Virus record (IMG/VR): IMGVR_UViG_3300046028_009709
Span: 1 to 39,617 of that record
Reading direction: 5' to 3' (one strand)
Length of the DNA stretch: 39,617 nt
From: a virus
A model generated the notes under the pieces. That model saw only the letters and a list, made by a program, of their open reading frames with translations. It had not been told where the DNA came from and did no database searches. Numbering within the stretch: position 1 is the first letter of the stretch; each line of letters begins with the position of its first letter. The translations under genes were made by a program, and so were the position numbers. Of the stretch, positions 15,307-23,499 are shown in pieces.

Positions 15307-15569
15307 GTTTTTTCCTTGAAGTTGTTTGGGAGCACATAACTGAGATCTTGTAGATCAAACATGTAGTCGGGTGCTGAAAGTGGCACTGCATACCTCACTT
15401 GGGGATGGATGTATTTTTGGTGCTCTGAAATAGGACACTCAGCCACCCTACTAGCTAGCGTGGAGAGATTGTGGGGATCCTGACCATACGAGATGGTGAA
15501 GAATCCCCGGTTGGCCACCAACAGCTCGCCACTATCTGAATACCAATCAAATCTAATTGGAATGCTCAT
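15303..15569 (-). CDS. Small hypothetical protein
   Basis: An 88-residue protein starting at ATG 15569, two bases after the QueE stop. The N-terminus reads as a beta-hairpin (IPIRFDWYSDSGELLVANRGFFTISYG) and the rest is polar, with a C-terminal YMFDLQDLSYVLPNNF. It overlaps the downstream gene by 4 bases. I see no motif or family. Tight coupling to queE could mean shared expression with the deazaguanine pathway, but nothing in the sequence ties it to that pathway. Confidence 0.6.
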   Translation of the reverse strand: MSIPIRFDWYSDSGELLVANRGFFTISYGQDPHNLSTLASRVAECPISEHQKYIHPQVRYAVPLSAPDYMFDLQDLSYVLPNNFKEKT

Positions 15570-15571
15570 GC

Positions 15572-16453
15572 TTAGGCGTAACTTCCAAATAAATGCAATT
15601 GCATATTAAAGACGAATCCGTTCTGGACACAATAACGAGCAGCGTGTTCGTGATTGGCTTGAGCAGTTTGCATATTGATAAGCCCTGGCGTCCAAAAACT
15701 CACAACTTCATCCACAATACTGCGTTCTTCAAGACTAATTTGATTTTTCTCAGCTCGAATTTGCTTGCTTTTCTGCGGTTCATGGTTGTAAATGTTCATG
15801 GGACTTACAAACACTGGCTTACCAGTTTGGTCCCGCCAGTTGTGTGCCCAGTCAGGGACATTATTGTAAGGAGTATCAGAATCTGCACTCATTACAAATT
15901 TCAAACAGTCTGCACGGGCCAGCATTGCTTTGTTTGGTTCAAGATACTTGACAGGTTTGCCATTTTTTTCACTGCACTTGGGGCTTACAACTAATGTTGT
16001 CTCACGCGGAATGTTTTGTACAATCAGTCCATTGCTTTCAATCTGTGTTTTTGCAAACTGGGTGTTCATGTGTTCCAAAAATGGCACGATGTTTTTTTGT
16101 AGCATGGGCTCACCACCTGTTAGTACCAGCACCATGTTGCGCTTTTTCACAGGGTCACTGCCCGGTCCGCCATACACTACGTCTGCCCAAAGAGGCACAT
16201 TTCCTGAAAAACTATCTGAGATGCTTTTCGCAATTTTAAAATCAATCTCGTCAATAGTCATCCAGTCACCATCATCGAAGAAGGTATCACAAAAACTGCA
16301 AGCCAGCTGGCATTTGGCCAGTCGCACAAACACAGCTGGCTCTCCTCGATAAGGACCTTCACCCTGAAAAGTTGTGAAAATACTTGTTACAAAAAGTTTA
16401 TCTCCAGCATTTTCAAAATAAGATTGTCCTACTATAGTATTTTTACCAAACAT
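15572..16453 (-). CDS. queE: 7-carboxy-7-deazaguanine synthase (radical SAM)
   Basis: A 293-residue QueE-type radical SAM enzyme. It converts 6-carboxytetrahydropterin to 7-carboxy-7-deazaguanine (CDG). TTFQGEGPYRGEPAVFVRL (about 27-46) is the family N-terminus; C48, C52 and C55 form the CxxxCxxC iron-sulphur motif; TGGEPMLQ at 112-119 binds SAM. It is longer than the usual ~220 residues because of insertions around 80-110 and in the C-terminal half. The ATG at 16453 is chosen for GGAGG five bases upstream. FolE, a QueD-like protein and DpdA lie within 10 kb on the same strand, so its product probably goes into DNA rather than tRNA. Confidence 0.9.
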   Translation of the reverse strand: MFGKNTIVGQSYFENAGDKLFVTSIFTTFQGEGPYRGEPAVFVRLAKCQLACSFCDTFFDDGDWMTIDEIDFKIAKSISDSFSGNVPLWADVVYGGPGSDPVKKRNMVLVLTGGEPMLQKNIVPFLEHMNTQFAKTQIESNGLIVQNIPRETTLVVSPKCSEKNGKPVKYLEPNKAMLARADCLKFVMSADSDTPYNNVPDWAHNWRDQTGKPVFVSPMNIYNHEPQKSKQIRAEKNQISLEERSIVDEVVSFWTPGLINMQTAQANHEHAARYCVQNGFVFNMQLHLFGSYA

Positions 16454-16543
16454 ATATGCCTCCTGAGTGTTAAGATAAGTTTGTAGCAATCAAACATCAG
16501 CGTCAAGCTCTAGATGTCAACGCTGTCCAAAAACAAACATGTG

Positions 16544-16556
16544 CGCTATATTAGCG
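16544..16556 (-). terminator. Weak hairpin in the queE leader region
   Basis: CGCTA-TAT-TAGCG, a 5-base-pair stem just past the stop of the GT17 gene, followed on the - strand by a T-rich stretch (TTTGTTTTTGG). It could partly end transcripts of the glycan island before queE. The stem is short, so confidence is low. The 107-base gap otherwise holds only the queE ribosome-binding site; I found no convincing promoter. Confidence 0.3.
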
Positions 16557-16560
16557 ACAG

Positions 16561-17439
16561 TCAAGTTCTAGAGGTGTGTATTTTGTGAGGGGCGTATAGA
16601 CCACAAGTAGATAGCTGTGCGCTGGTAATAACATATTCCTTAAATTTTTCTAAATTATTGATTACATATTCAGGATAGTAGTCATCAATAATTACTGGTT
16701 CAAAATACTGTCCTGGCCTCTCATGAGATGTTTTGTTCTGTACAAACTTGTTTATGTCGAAGTTATCAATAATTTCGGGTACATTTGCTTCGGTGTGTGA
16801 AAAACTCTGCAGTTTCAACACTCCGTGCGCATCATCACCTATTGAACACCAGTGCCAGCCGCCATGGGAAATAAAAGATACATTTTCAGGTAGATGCTGC
16901 CACGGGAAGGTAAAGGATCTTTCGGTTTGTGGATCGGTAAACACGCTTGTTCGAGTTACTATGATATTTGGGCTAGCATCCCAGTCAATTCCATGATTAC
17001 CTTTGACGCGCATGTAATTCAATTTATAAATGTACGTAGGACAAAATAAAATCCATCTTGAATATTGGGTATCTTGTCTGCATTGCTGGATACAAGAGGG
17101 CCGAGGAATTTCGTCAGCATCACTAGTAATTACTAGATCATTTGGCTGAATATCCCATAGGCCACGTGCAAGACTTTTGCGTTGATGCCGCTCACGAGAC
17201 CATGCGTCGTCTCTAGTTTGGCCCTCGGGCATGTCGGTTACTACTATGTGTCTAATTTTTTCCTTATATTTTGCGAAAAGATGTTGATTATCAGCGAAGT
17301 ATAAGGGTTTTGATTGTCCACTATGCGTGTATGGTGATTCTGCAATTATAAAATAGTCCACTGTATCCCATAAGGTTTCAAGTCTTAACTCAAGAAGGGT
17401 AAGTTCATTAAAAAATGTAAAGCAGTCATAAATTTTCAT
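16561..17439 (-). CDS. GT17-family glycosyltransferase
   Basis: A 292-residue protein matching the GT17 (Glyco_transf_17) pattern throughout. KIYDCFTFFNELTLLELRLETL and DYFIIAESPYTHSG at the N-terminus are followed by LVITSDADEIPRP (about 101-113) with the DADE metal/nucleotide site, then FISHGGWHWCS near residue 190. Eukaryotic members add bisecting N-acetylglucosamine, but the many bacterial and phage members have unknown acceptors. The ATG at 17439 has AGGAGC upstream. It is the last gene of a four-gene glycan island inserted between queE and folE. Confidence 0.85.
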   Translation of the reverse strand: MKIYDCFTFFNELTLLELRLETLWDTVDYFIIAESPYTHSGQSKPLYFADNQHLFAKYKEKIRHIVVTDMPEGQTRDDAWSRERHQRKSLARGLWDIQPNDLVITSDADEIPRPSCIQQCRQDTQYSRWILFCPTYIYKLNYMRVKGNHGIDWDASPNIIVTRTSVFTDPQTERSFTFPWQHLPENVSFISHGGWHWCSIGDDAHGVLKLQSFSHTEANVPEIIDNFDINKFVQNKTSHERPGQYFEPVIIDDYYPEYVINNLEKFKEYVITSAQLSTCGLYAPHKIHTSRT

Positions 17440-17463
17440 AAAAAGCTCCTGACAGTAAAAATA

Positions 17464-18888
17464 TTATTTGGATCGAGCAATAATGCCATCGACTTTGATA
17501 AATTCAACAGCGTAGCCTGTTTGGCGAAAAATTTCTGCCAGCTGATTTCGCTTTGTGCTGATAACGTCAGCCCAATTTTTATGTGCAGTAGCTACAGCAT
17601 GAACTTCAACAAACCACGTGCGTACCTTATCTTTTACTGCGTTGACTTTGGAAAATGTGAGTGCACTCATCTCACCGCCTTCAATGTCACATTTTAGCAA
17701 ATCTACCCTATCCAACGAACACTGTTCAATTAGGGTTGGTAAATCCACCGTAGGTACTACAATTTTTTGGTCTGTTTGATACATAAATCCATTCATTTGT
17801 GTATTTTGCTGGTTGATATAAAATTCGGTATTTCCGCATGTGTAATTCAAGGCCAAAGGCAAGCATTTTATATTAGAGTATGGAGCTGTTAATTTCTGTA
17901 AGACAGAAAAAGTATCGGGGCTGGGTTCTAGAGCTATAATTTGTTCTGCATGAGTGTGCATATAGAGAGAAAAAAGGCCAATATTAGCACCAATATCCAA
18001 AACACGCATTTTTGTGTGGTCACACAATAATTGATCGTAAAATCTTACATTGTTTATTTCATTTAAGGTGTGTTCTGTGTAATTGGCACTATGTTGCCAG
18101 AAGTTTTGTAAGTTTTGATCAAGTTCTATCTGAAGTTGGGTTCGATTGCTGGTAATCAAATTTATAACAGGAAGCATAATATTATCCTTATGTAATTGAA
18201 TTTTTTGTTGGTGATCAACAATAGGGGTAATTATTGCAATTTTATGGCTAAGATCCAATCCGGGCAAATGCAGCAGCCAGTCGCCATCTTCCCATACCCC
18301 TGTGTTATTCAATTTATCTACGGGGTTAACAACATATGGATAAAGCTGGTAGTTGTAGCTATTCATATGTTTTTGTGGAACAATAGTTACTGTGTCTTTC
18401 CACCATGGAGGAACAATCAAATTCATACCTGTGGGGTAAAGGGAACTTCCAGTATCAGGCCAACTACACAAATGGTTTATAGCCCACTGATCTGAGTCCC
18501 ACTTGCCTTGGGATGCCATTTCCAAGGCCAAGATTGCATAGAGAAACCGGCGAGTTGGCTCACTGTTTTTCATTAAAATACTTCCGGTATTGACTCCATT
18601 GGAGTCCGTCGTAAGTATTATATTTGATGACTGAATCACTCTATCTTCAATCTTGACATCAAAGTTTGTGATTATGGAGTCACAATCTGTGTACCACAGC
18701 CATCCTATTTCTGGATAGGAGTCCAATATTGATAATGCATATCTGAACCTGTCAAAATTGGATGAATAATCTTCATACAAAAAAGCCCTATAGTTATTGG
18801 TATCTGCATAGGTTTTTTTGTTTTTATCCCATGTAAGGTGGCTTAGCTCTTTGAGAGCTGGATTGATAACTGAGAACATTGCATACAT
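17464..18888 (-). CDS. GT34-like glycosyltransferase fused to FkbM methyltransferase
   Basis: A 474-residue two-domain enzyme. Residues 1-215 resemble GMA12/MNN10 (GT34) transferases, with KNKKTYAD, then WLWYTDCDSIITN holding the DxD at 68-70, and SDQWAINHL. Residues ~290-474 are an FkbM-type SAM methyltransferase: VLDIGANIGLFSLYM with the glycine motif at 298-304, ALEPSP at 319-324, VPTVDLPTLI, and LLKCDIEGGE at 397-406. The simplest reading is that the first domain adds a sugar and the second O-methylates the product, capping a glycan. The two parts are in one uninterrupted frame. The start is ATG 18888, 12 bases after the previous stop. Confidence 0.8.
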   Translation of the reverse strand: MYAMFSVINPALKELSHLTWDKNKKTYADTNNYRAFLYEDYSSNFDRFRYALSILDSYPEIGWLWYTDCDSIITNFDVKIEDRVIQSSNIILTTDSNGVNTGSILMKNSEPTRRFLYAILALEMASQGKWDSDQWAINHLCSWPDTGSSLYPTGMNLIVPPWWKDTVTIVPQKHMNSYNYQLYPYVVNPVDKLNNTGVWEDGDWLLHLPGLDLSHKIAIITPIVDHQQKIQLHKDNIMLPVINLITSNRTQLQIELDQNLQNFWQHSANYTEHTLNEINNVRFYDQLLCDHTKMRVLDIGANIGLFSLYMHTHAEQIIALEPSPDTFSVLQKLTAPYSNIKCLPLALNYTCGNTEFYINQQNTQMNGFMYQTDQKIVVPTVDLPTLIEQCSLDRVDLLKCDIEGGEMSALTFSKVNAVKDKVRTWFVEVHAVATAHKNWADVISTKRNQLAEIFRQTGYAVEFIKVDGIIARSK

Positions 18889-18900
18889 ACGTGTTACCTA

Positions 18901-19698
18901 CTAAAAATATTTGCCATTATCCCGTGGAAACCAACAATCGCCACCTGCGCCGTTTGGGGTAGGAGTTGCAGTTTGTTCATTTTGTTCACATAGATAAGGT
19001 TTTCCTAAACCAATAGCAAGTGCAAGCGCGATGCTTTGATTTCCAACAAATAGCTCAGAACCTTGAATTACTCTACACAATTCCAAAAGATTATTGGTGG
19101 GGAAAAAATCAATTTGTACTTTAAACAATCTCTCAAAACTTTCATGCTCAGACGGAGATCCCACAAATACAGCCTGTTCGCACAACTTGTTTTCAATAAG
19201 TTCAAACCATTTAGGATGGGCATCGGCTTGTAGATATCGAGAAGTCCTATTAACAACTATCGATTTGCCTGGGATACTTATAGGATCAACAGGAGTTAAC
19301 CAAGGTTCGTGCAACAGCTTATGATTTATTGCAGGATCTCTTATATCCCATCCCAAACTTAACGCATATACTTGTGTTTGGTTTCCTTGCCACCCTTGGG
19401 GTAAAATCCATTGCCAATTTTTAGATGCTAAGTCAAAATCAATTGTGTCAGATTGCCAAATTCCTACATTTTGTAGGTAATTTTGAGCACTTAACAAAGG
19501 TTGTATTTGATTAAAATCATCAAGTGTAAGCCTATTGGGGTGAGGATTGCGCCCCCATCCCAATACTTTCATACAAAACTCATCAAGATAATTCAATCTC
19601 ACATAAAGATTACCACCACCAAGCATCTTGATTATACATAGACTATAAATTGTATCTCCAAAGGTTGTGTAATTTAAAAAATTAAAAGGCATTATCAA
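18901..19698 (-). CDS. GT9-like glycosyltransferase-fold protein
   Basis: A 265-residue protein with the C-terminal half of the heptosyltransferase (GT9) plan: KSIVVNRTSRY, then AVFVGSPSEHESFE and LLELCRVIQGSELFVGNQSIALALAIGLGKPYL, the donor-site loop and helix. The N-terminus (FLNYTTFGDTIYSLCIIKMLGGG) matches the first GT-B nucleotide-fold strand. It is shorter than typical members (~310-350), so the central region may be reduced. It overlaps the upstream methyltransferase by 4 bases. The first residues offer two starts (ATG 19698 and two codons on). The sugar donor is unknown. Confidence 0.65.
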   Translation of the reverse strand: MIMPFNFLNYTTFGDTIYSLCIIKMLGGGNLYVRLNYLDEFCMKVLGWGRNPHPNRLTLDDFNQIQPLLSAQNYLQNVGIWQSDTIDFDLASKNWQWILPQGWQGNQTQVYALSLGWDIRDPAINHKLLHEPWLTPVDPISIPGKSIVVNRTSRYLQADAHPKWFELIENKLCEQAVFVGSPSEHESFERLFKVQIDFFPTNNLLELCRVIQGSELFVGNQSIALALAIGLGKPYLCEQNEQTATPTPNGAGGDCWFPRDNGKYF

Positions 19699-20279
19699 TC
19701 TTTCTTCTGCAATACTATTTCAATAGCAGACTCGCTAATTGGATTTAGTGTTTGATCAATATCCATTTTAGAATAGTCAAAATTGGCATCCAATAGCTCA
19801 AGCTTTAAAATTGACAGTTCAGGAAATTTCCTAAAAAAATCAGTGCAATTGATGCTAACTGGACTCCAGCTATGTGTTTTTTGAATAGTCCATGAAGTTT
19901 TATGATCACCATTATAGCGACTGGGCCAGTTTTTTTGTTCATAAATGTCTTCATCAGGAACAGTTATAATCATATAGCCTTGTGGTTTCAAGATTCTAAT
20001 CCAATTTTGCATAGCAATGTAAGGATCTACAATATGTTCTAAACAGTGGCTACTGATAATAAAATCATATGAGTCATTAGGAACATTTTGCATATATTGC
20101 GCGTCACCGTCTCCCCAATCCCAGATTCGTACGTTTGCCATTTTTGGAAAAAAGGTAGTATAATGTGAGAGTCCGTCTTCTCCAGCACCGATGTCAATGC
20201 CATTGCCTACGAAATATCGAGTAATAAATCTGCTGTCAGAGAGCCTTCTCATAACAGCTTTACTGGTTTCATGTGTCAT
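19695..20279 (-). CDS. SAM-dependent methyltransferase (Methyltransf_11-like)
   Basis: A 194-residue class I methyltransferase. GIDIGAGEDG (27-36) is the SAM-binding loop, IWDWGDGDAQYM carries the acidic end of strand 2, SYDFIISSHCLEHI (70-83) is motif IV, and ILKPQGYMIITVPDED follows. Such enzymes in glycan clusters often methylate sugars or initiate capping; a small-molecule substrate is likely. It overlaps genes on both sides (4 and 11 bases), and is the first gene of the glycan island. It cannot be told from sequence whether this enzyme and the FkbM domain of the fusion protein act on the same glycan. Confidence 0.8.
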   Translation of the reverse strand: MTHETSKAVMRRLSDSRFITRYFVGNGIDIGAGEDGLSHYTTFFPKMANVRIWDWGDGDAQYMQNVPNDSYDFIISSHCLEHIVDPYIAMQNWIRILKPQGYMIITVPDEDIYEQKNWPSRYNGDHKTSWTIQKTHSWSPVSINCTDFFRKFPELSILKLELLDANFDYSKMDIDQTLNPISESAIEIVLQKKD

Positions 20280-20724
20280 TTTGATTCTCCAAACTGTTGT
20301 TTAACGCCTGCCAAGTGAGTTTCCCTTCTCTATGCTCAACTTCTGTTTCCAATGCCCTAATCAGGTCCTCATGGGAAACTTGTTTAGCTATCCTCAAACA
20401 CTTTTTAACCCCTTGTAGATAACTTCTTGCTATAGCTACTTTCCCAGCGGCTTTTATGTCAATGCAGTTCTGCAAACTGTCTACCAACTTAGATGCTGCC
20501 TTAGTGGGATGGTTTTGATGCCAAGTGACCTCACCTTGTATGCTGATGCTTAAGATGGTTTCGCCATAGTCATTGTCAACTCGCAATGCTTGAGTAGGCC
20601 TGGCATTACTGCTACCAAATGTCAGTAACGTACCAACCGTGTAACCTGATCCAAGGTTATTCACTGTGATACCGGTTACACTGCCTTGACAGACACTGGT
20701 TACCTTAAAAATATTAGAGGCCAT
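20269..20724 (-). CDS. Hypothetical phage protein, possibly virion-associated
   Basis: A 151-residue protein starting MASNIFKVTSVC; the ATG at 20724 overlaps the upstream stop by one base (TGATG). The first half contains GSVTGITVNNLGSGYTVGTLLTFG, a Gly/Thr beta motif repeated in many phage baseplate and fibre-associated proteins. The second half is helical (LVDSLQNCIDIKAAGKVAIARSYLQGVKKCL) and charged. The combination suggests a small structural protein or connector. No enzyme motif is visible. Confidence 0.55.
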   Translation of the reverse strand: MASNIFKVTSVCQGSVTGITVNNLGSGYTVGTLLTFGSSNARPTQALRVDNDYGETILSISIQGEVTWHQNHPTKAASKLVDSLQNCIDIKAAGKVAIARSYLQGVKKCLRIAKQVSHEDLIRALETEVEHREGKLTWQALNNSLENQNDT

Positions 20725-21008
20725 CAGGAACCTCTGGGCGATTGCAAAAACTCTATAAAACGAGCTTGATCTTCCACAGCCCAAAAACTGAACCGAAAAC
20801 TCTCATAGCTGATTTTTTCTGTGGACCAAATATTGGTGCAATTTTCCACACACCAATTGAACAACAGTTCATAACTGGGTTCATAACGTTGGTTGGATGG
20901 CTTGTAAAGCTCTTCGAAGCTAAGGAGTAATTGATTGTGAATGAGTATTGCCCGAACACTCTCGGGCAACACATTCCACTCTCTATATCTACTGTTGATG
21001 ATTTTCAT
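20724..21008 (-). CDS. Small hypothetical protein
   Basis: A 94-residue protein starting MKIINSRYREWNVLPESVRAIL at ATG 21008. It is mostly helical, with many aromatics (YELLFNWCVENCTNIW, FRFSFWAVEDQARFIEFL). That texture is seen in several short T4-like phage proteins, but I recognise no named family. It lies 39 bases downstream of folE and is coupled to the next gene. Nothing links it directly to pterin metabolism. Confidence 0.55.
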   Translation of the reverse strand: MKIINSRYREWNVLPESVRAILIHNQLLLSFEELYKPSNQRYEPSYELLFNWCVENCTNIWSTEKISYESFRFSFWAVEDQARFIEFLQSPRGS

Positions 21009-21047
21009 ATTTTGACCTAAAAATTCTCTGTTACAATAACTGTTGTA

Positions 21048-21728
21048 TTAGAGAGAGGTCAAGTCAACCATCTTCATAAATTCAGCACGAGCACTGGGAT
21101 CCTGTTTGAACGCACCACCCAGCTTGCTGGTAACTGTGCTGCTGCAATCATCTTCAACGCCACGATGACTTACGCAATAGTGCTTGCCGTGAATGACGAC
21201 AGCAATGCTATCGGTTTCCAGGATATATTCCATTGCATGAAAGATCTGCTCAGTCAAACGCTCTTGAATTTGTGGTCGGCGGCTAAAGTATTCGACAATT
21301 CGATTGATCTTGCTTAGGCCCAATACCTTTTCTTTGGGGATATAAGCCACAGTTGCTACACCATCAATCACAATGAAGTGATGTTCGCAGGCACTTTTGA
21401 CAGTGACATTTCGTTCACACACCATTTCATCATAGCCCATTTTGTTGGCAACAGTGGTGCACTTGGGGAAAGCTTCCCAATCAAGACCCCAAAAAAGTTC
21501 CTGGATAAACATGCGAGCCACTCGTGTCGGCGTTTCAGCCAAACTATCATCTGACAGATCCAAGCCCATTGTTTCCATGATGTCCTTGAACTTGCGTTCA
21601 ATAATATCAATTTTGTCTGTGCGGCTTAGGGAATTTTCCACTGTTGGGGTTTCAACCCCTTTGGAAACTAGGTATTCATGTACTTTGCGACCCAGTTCAG
21701 GATCACATTTTGTGCGATTATAGCTCAT
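21048..21728 (-). CDS. folE: GTP cyclohydrolase I
   Basis: A 226-residue type I GTP cyclohydrolase. It opens the GTP imidazole ring to give 7,8-dihydroneopterin triphosphate, the first step towards both folate and 7-deazaguanines. Zinc ligands are visible: C114 and H117 in VKSACEHHF, and C185 in HGKHYCVSHRG. LGLSKINRIVEYFSRRPQIQERLTEQI (137-163) is the family core, and TPTRVARM is the N-terminal signature. I start it at ATG 21728 after an AAAGGAAAG site; the frame runs on to 21764. An exact TATAAATA lies 76 bases upstream. With the QueD-like protein, QueE and DpdA it gives a DNA-modification route. Confidence 0.93.
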   Translation of the reverse strand: MSYNRTKCDPELGRKVHEYLVSKGVETPTVENSLSRTDKIDIIERKFKDIMETMGLDLSDDSLAETPTRVARMFIQELFWGLDWEAFPKCTTVANKMGYDEMVCERNVTVKSACEHHFIVIDGVATVAYIPKEKVLGLSKINRIVEYFSRRPQIQERLTEQIFHAMEYILETDSIAVVIHGKHYCVSHRGVEDDCSSTVTSKLGGAFKQDPSARAEFMKMVDLTSL

Positions 21729-21803
21729 ATCTTTCCTTTCAAAGCATCTGTCGTTTATGCACAACGGGTGTTTCCACCAATTTGCTACCGTAATGTAGCA
21801 GAC

Positions 21804-21811
21804 TATTTATA
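21804..21811 (-). promoter_or_regulatory. T4-type late promoter motif upstream of folE
   Basis: An exact TATAAATA on the - strand in the dpdA-folE gap, with no -35 box. Transcription would start near 21798 and give a ~70-base folE leader containing a TGCTAC/GTAGCA hairpin. The motif abuts an AT-rich inverted repeat (AACACAA/TTGTGTT, 21811-21827). A late promoter on a DNA-modification gene would be unusual, so chance occurrence is possible. Confidence 0.5.
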
Positions 21812-21831
21812 ACACAAAAATTGTGTTATTG

Positions 21832-23490
21832 CTATTCAAATTCATCAAAATCCATGACAATGTTGTTATCAGCGTTCATTCCTGTGATTTTGGCCAACAT
21901 AGCAGAATGTTTTTCAATCAGTTGCATGGGTTTTTCACTAGTGAAGATCTCTTCACAAAGTCCCCCAGCAAATTCAATCAAGTCTTCGCTGATGTGATGT
22001 TTCCTCTCCTCCATTGGCAGGTCTTGCATTGCACATGCATGTTGAATAGCTTCAATATGAAGCTCAACATTGTGGCTCATGCCCAGCACATAGCTGAGAC
22101 CATCCATGCTGCTGGGCCATTTGACCTGATACTTTTCATGGTCCTTAAACTCTTTCTTGCCCCAATCAAACATGCCGCTGCCGTGGTCAGTGTGCTCATG
22201 CATAAGATAATGTTTGTATTCATCACTGTAGCGAAACTTCTCGCCATGAACGCCTTCCAAGCTTTGTTGATACAACAAGCTTTCAAACTCTTTTTGTGAA
22301 AAAGCTTGTTTTTTGAAATTGAGATCTTCATAACCTTTGACACAGATATCACCAATGGTGATCCGCTTGCCAATGCTGCTTTCACGAACAGCATGTTTTT
22401 GATTGTGGCGATTGATCCAGTCTTGAAACAGTTCTTGACTGCCCTTAAGCTCTTTTTTGTCTGGCAACGAGTTGTTTTTATATGCAATGCTTTGCGGACT
22501 TACTTCCCAACTGTAGTAGATGTTGCCTTTTGCTACGTTCACAAAAGGACTTGCTGCATCGTAACTGAGAGTTGTACTCTCGTTGATGTGCTTTCTCCAC
22601 ACTCGTTGAAGTGTAGTAAGAGCGCAGCCTGCCTTGATTTTGCCATTGCCTAGATAATGGATCCAATCTCTGTTATCCAAATACTTGCCATCTCGCATGA
22701 TAATGATCCGACGGAGATTTATAGCAAAATTGCTGGCTTGCACATTACTGAATGCCCAGGTTTCAAAAGGAAGATCTTTCACAACGTCCCACCAAATGTC
22801 ACCTTCTTCTTGATTGCGCCCCTGCAACACATTCAAAAATTGTGTACTACCTTCCCGACGATTTTTGATGAAAAAGTTGTGATTCTCCATACTGCTGTCA
22901 AGACAGTCTCTAAAGTTCTTAACCCCAGGATGTAGGTTCTCACCTGTGATAGGATCGTTACCAAACTTCAACAAGCTGCCTGTGGGTACATCTAATACCA
23001 TACTGTAGTCACAAGTGTGTTCAAGCCAGCGTAGGATTTTCATCCTAATGGCGTCTTTGTCCTTCATCCAGTCTTGATCAGTTTGCTTTTCTTTTTTCTG
23101 CCAAGGCCATTTGAGAACGCCAGTAGCAATCTGATAACCACCACTGTCGCCCACAATTACTGAGGCGTTTTTGTCTCGCTTTTGCACCATAGCTTCTTGG
23201 ATATCACTTTGAGCAGGATCCCAATAACTGTGACCGCTGCTGTAGAGTGCAGTGGGATAATAAAATAAGTTGGTATTGGTTTGTAGAAAGTCCAAATCCT
23301 GCAATCCGCCCGGCAGCCCCTTGACTGTGCGAGCGTTGGGCTGACTTACTAGTCGCACATAGATCGCTGAGATTGAAGGAAGAAAAATAGCATAGTCCTT
23401 GTTGGTGGTCCACATGTCTCTACCCACCACAGGTTGCATGTTTTGATCAATTTTTTTCAAATGTGGGTTGGGGCTGGAAAGTTTTGTCAT
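21832..23490 (-). CDS. dpdA: DpdA, 7-deazaguanine DNA transglycosylase (TGT-like)
   Basis: A 552-residue protein on the tRNA-guanine transglycosylase plan. DSGGYQIATG (115-124) matches the TGT DSGGFQ substrate loop; VLDVPTG (165-171), NVLQGRN (220-226, as QG in TGT), and IHYLGNGK (277-284) follow in order; SYDAASPF (309-316) is the likely catalytic-aspartate segment. DpdA enzymes exchange guanine in DNA for a free 7-deazaguanine base and protect phage DNA from restriction. The ~150-residue C-terminal extension has no clear TGT zinc site. FolE, QueE and the QueD-like gene nearby supply the precursor. Tail stop and following GT are 9 bases apart, so it shares the GT promoter at 24621. The class call is confident; the exact base inserted is not readable. 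Confidence 0.85.
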   Translation of the reverse strand: MTKLSSPNPHLKKIDQNMQPVVGRDMWTTNKDYAIFLPSISAIYVRLVSQPNARTVKGLPGGLQDLDFLQTNTNLFYYPTALYSSGHSYWDPAQSDIQEAMVQKRDKNASVIVGDSGGYQIATGVLKWPWQKKEKQTDQDWMKDKDAIRMKILRWLEHTCDYSMVLDVPTGSLLKFGNDPITGENLHPGVKNFRDCLDSSMENHNFFIKNRREGSTQFLNVLQGRNQEEGDIWWDVVKDLPFETWAFSNVQASNFAINLRRIIIMRDGKYLDNRDWIHYLGNGKIKAGCALTTLQRVWRKHINESTTLSYDAASPFVNVAKGNIYYSWEVSPQSIAYKNNSLPDKKELKGSQELFQDWINRHNQKHAVRESSIGKRITIGDICVKGYEDLNFKKQAFSQKEFESLLYQQSLEGVHGEKFRYSDEYKHYLMHEHTDHGSGMFDWGKKEFKDHEKYQVKWPSSMDGLSYVLGMSHNVELHIEAIQHACAMQDLPMEERKHHISEDLIEFAGGLCEEIFTSEKPMQLIEKHSAMLAKITGMNADNNIVMDFDEFE

Positions 23491-23499
23491 AGATATATC

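Noticed and set aside
21823-22299. 158-codon + strand frame opposite dpdA
   Set aside because: The - strand dpdA frame has the TGT motifs; the + frame is low-complexity hydrophobic shadow.
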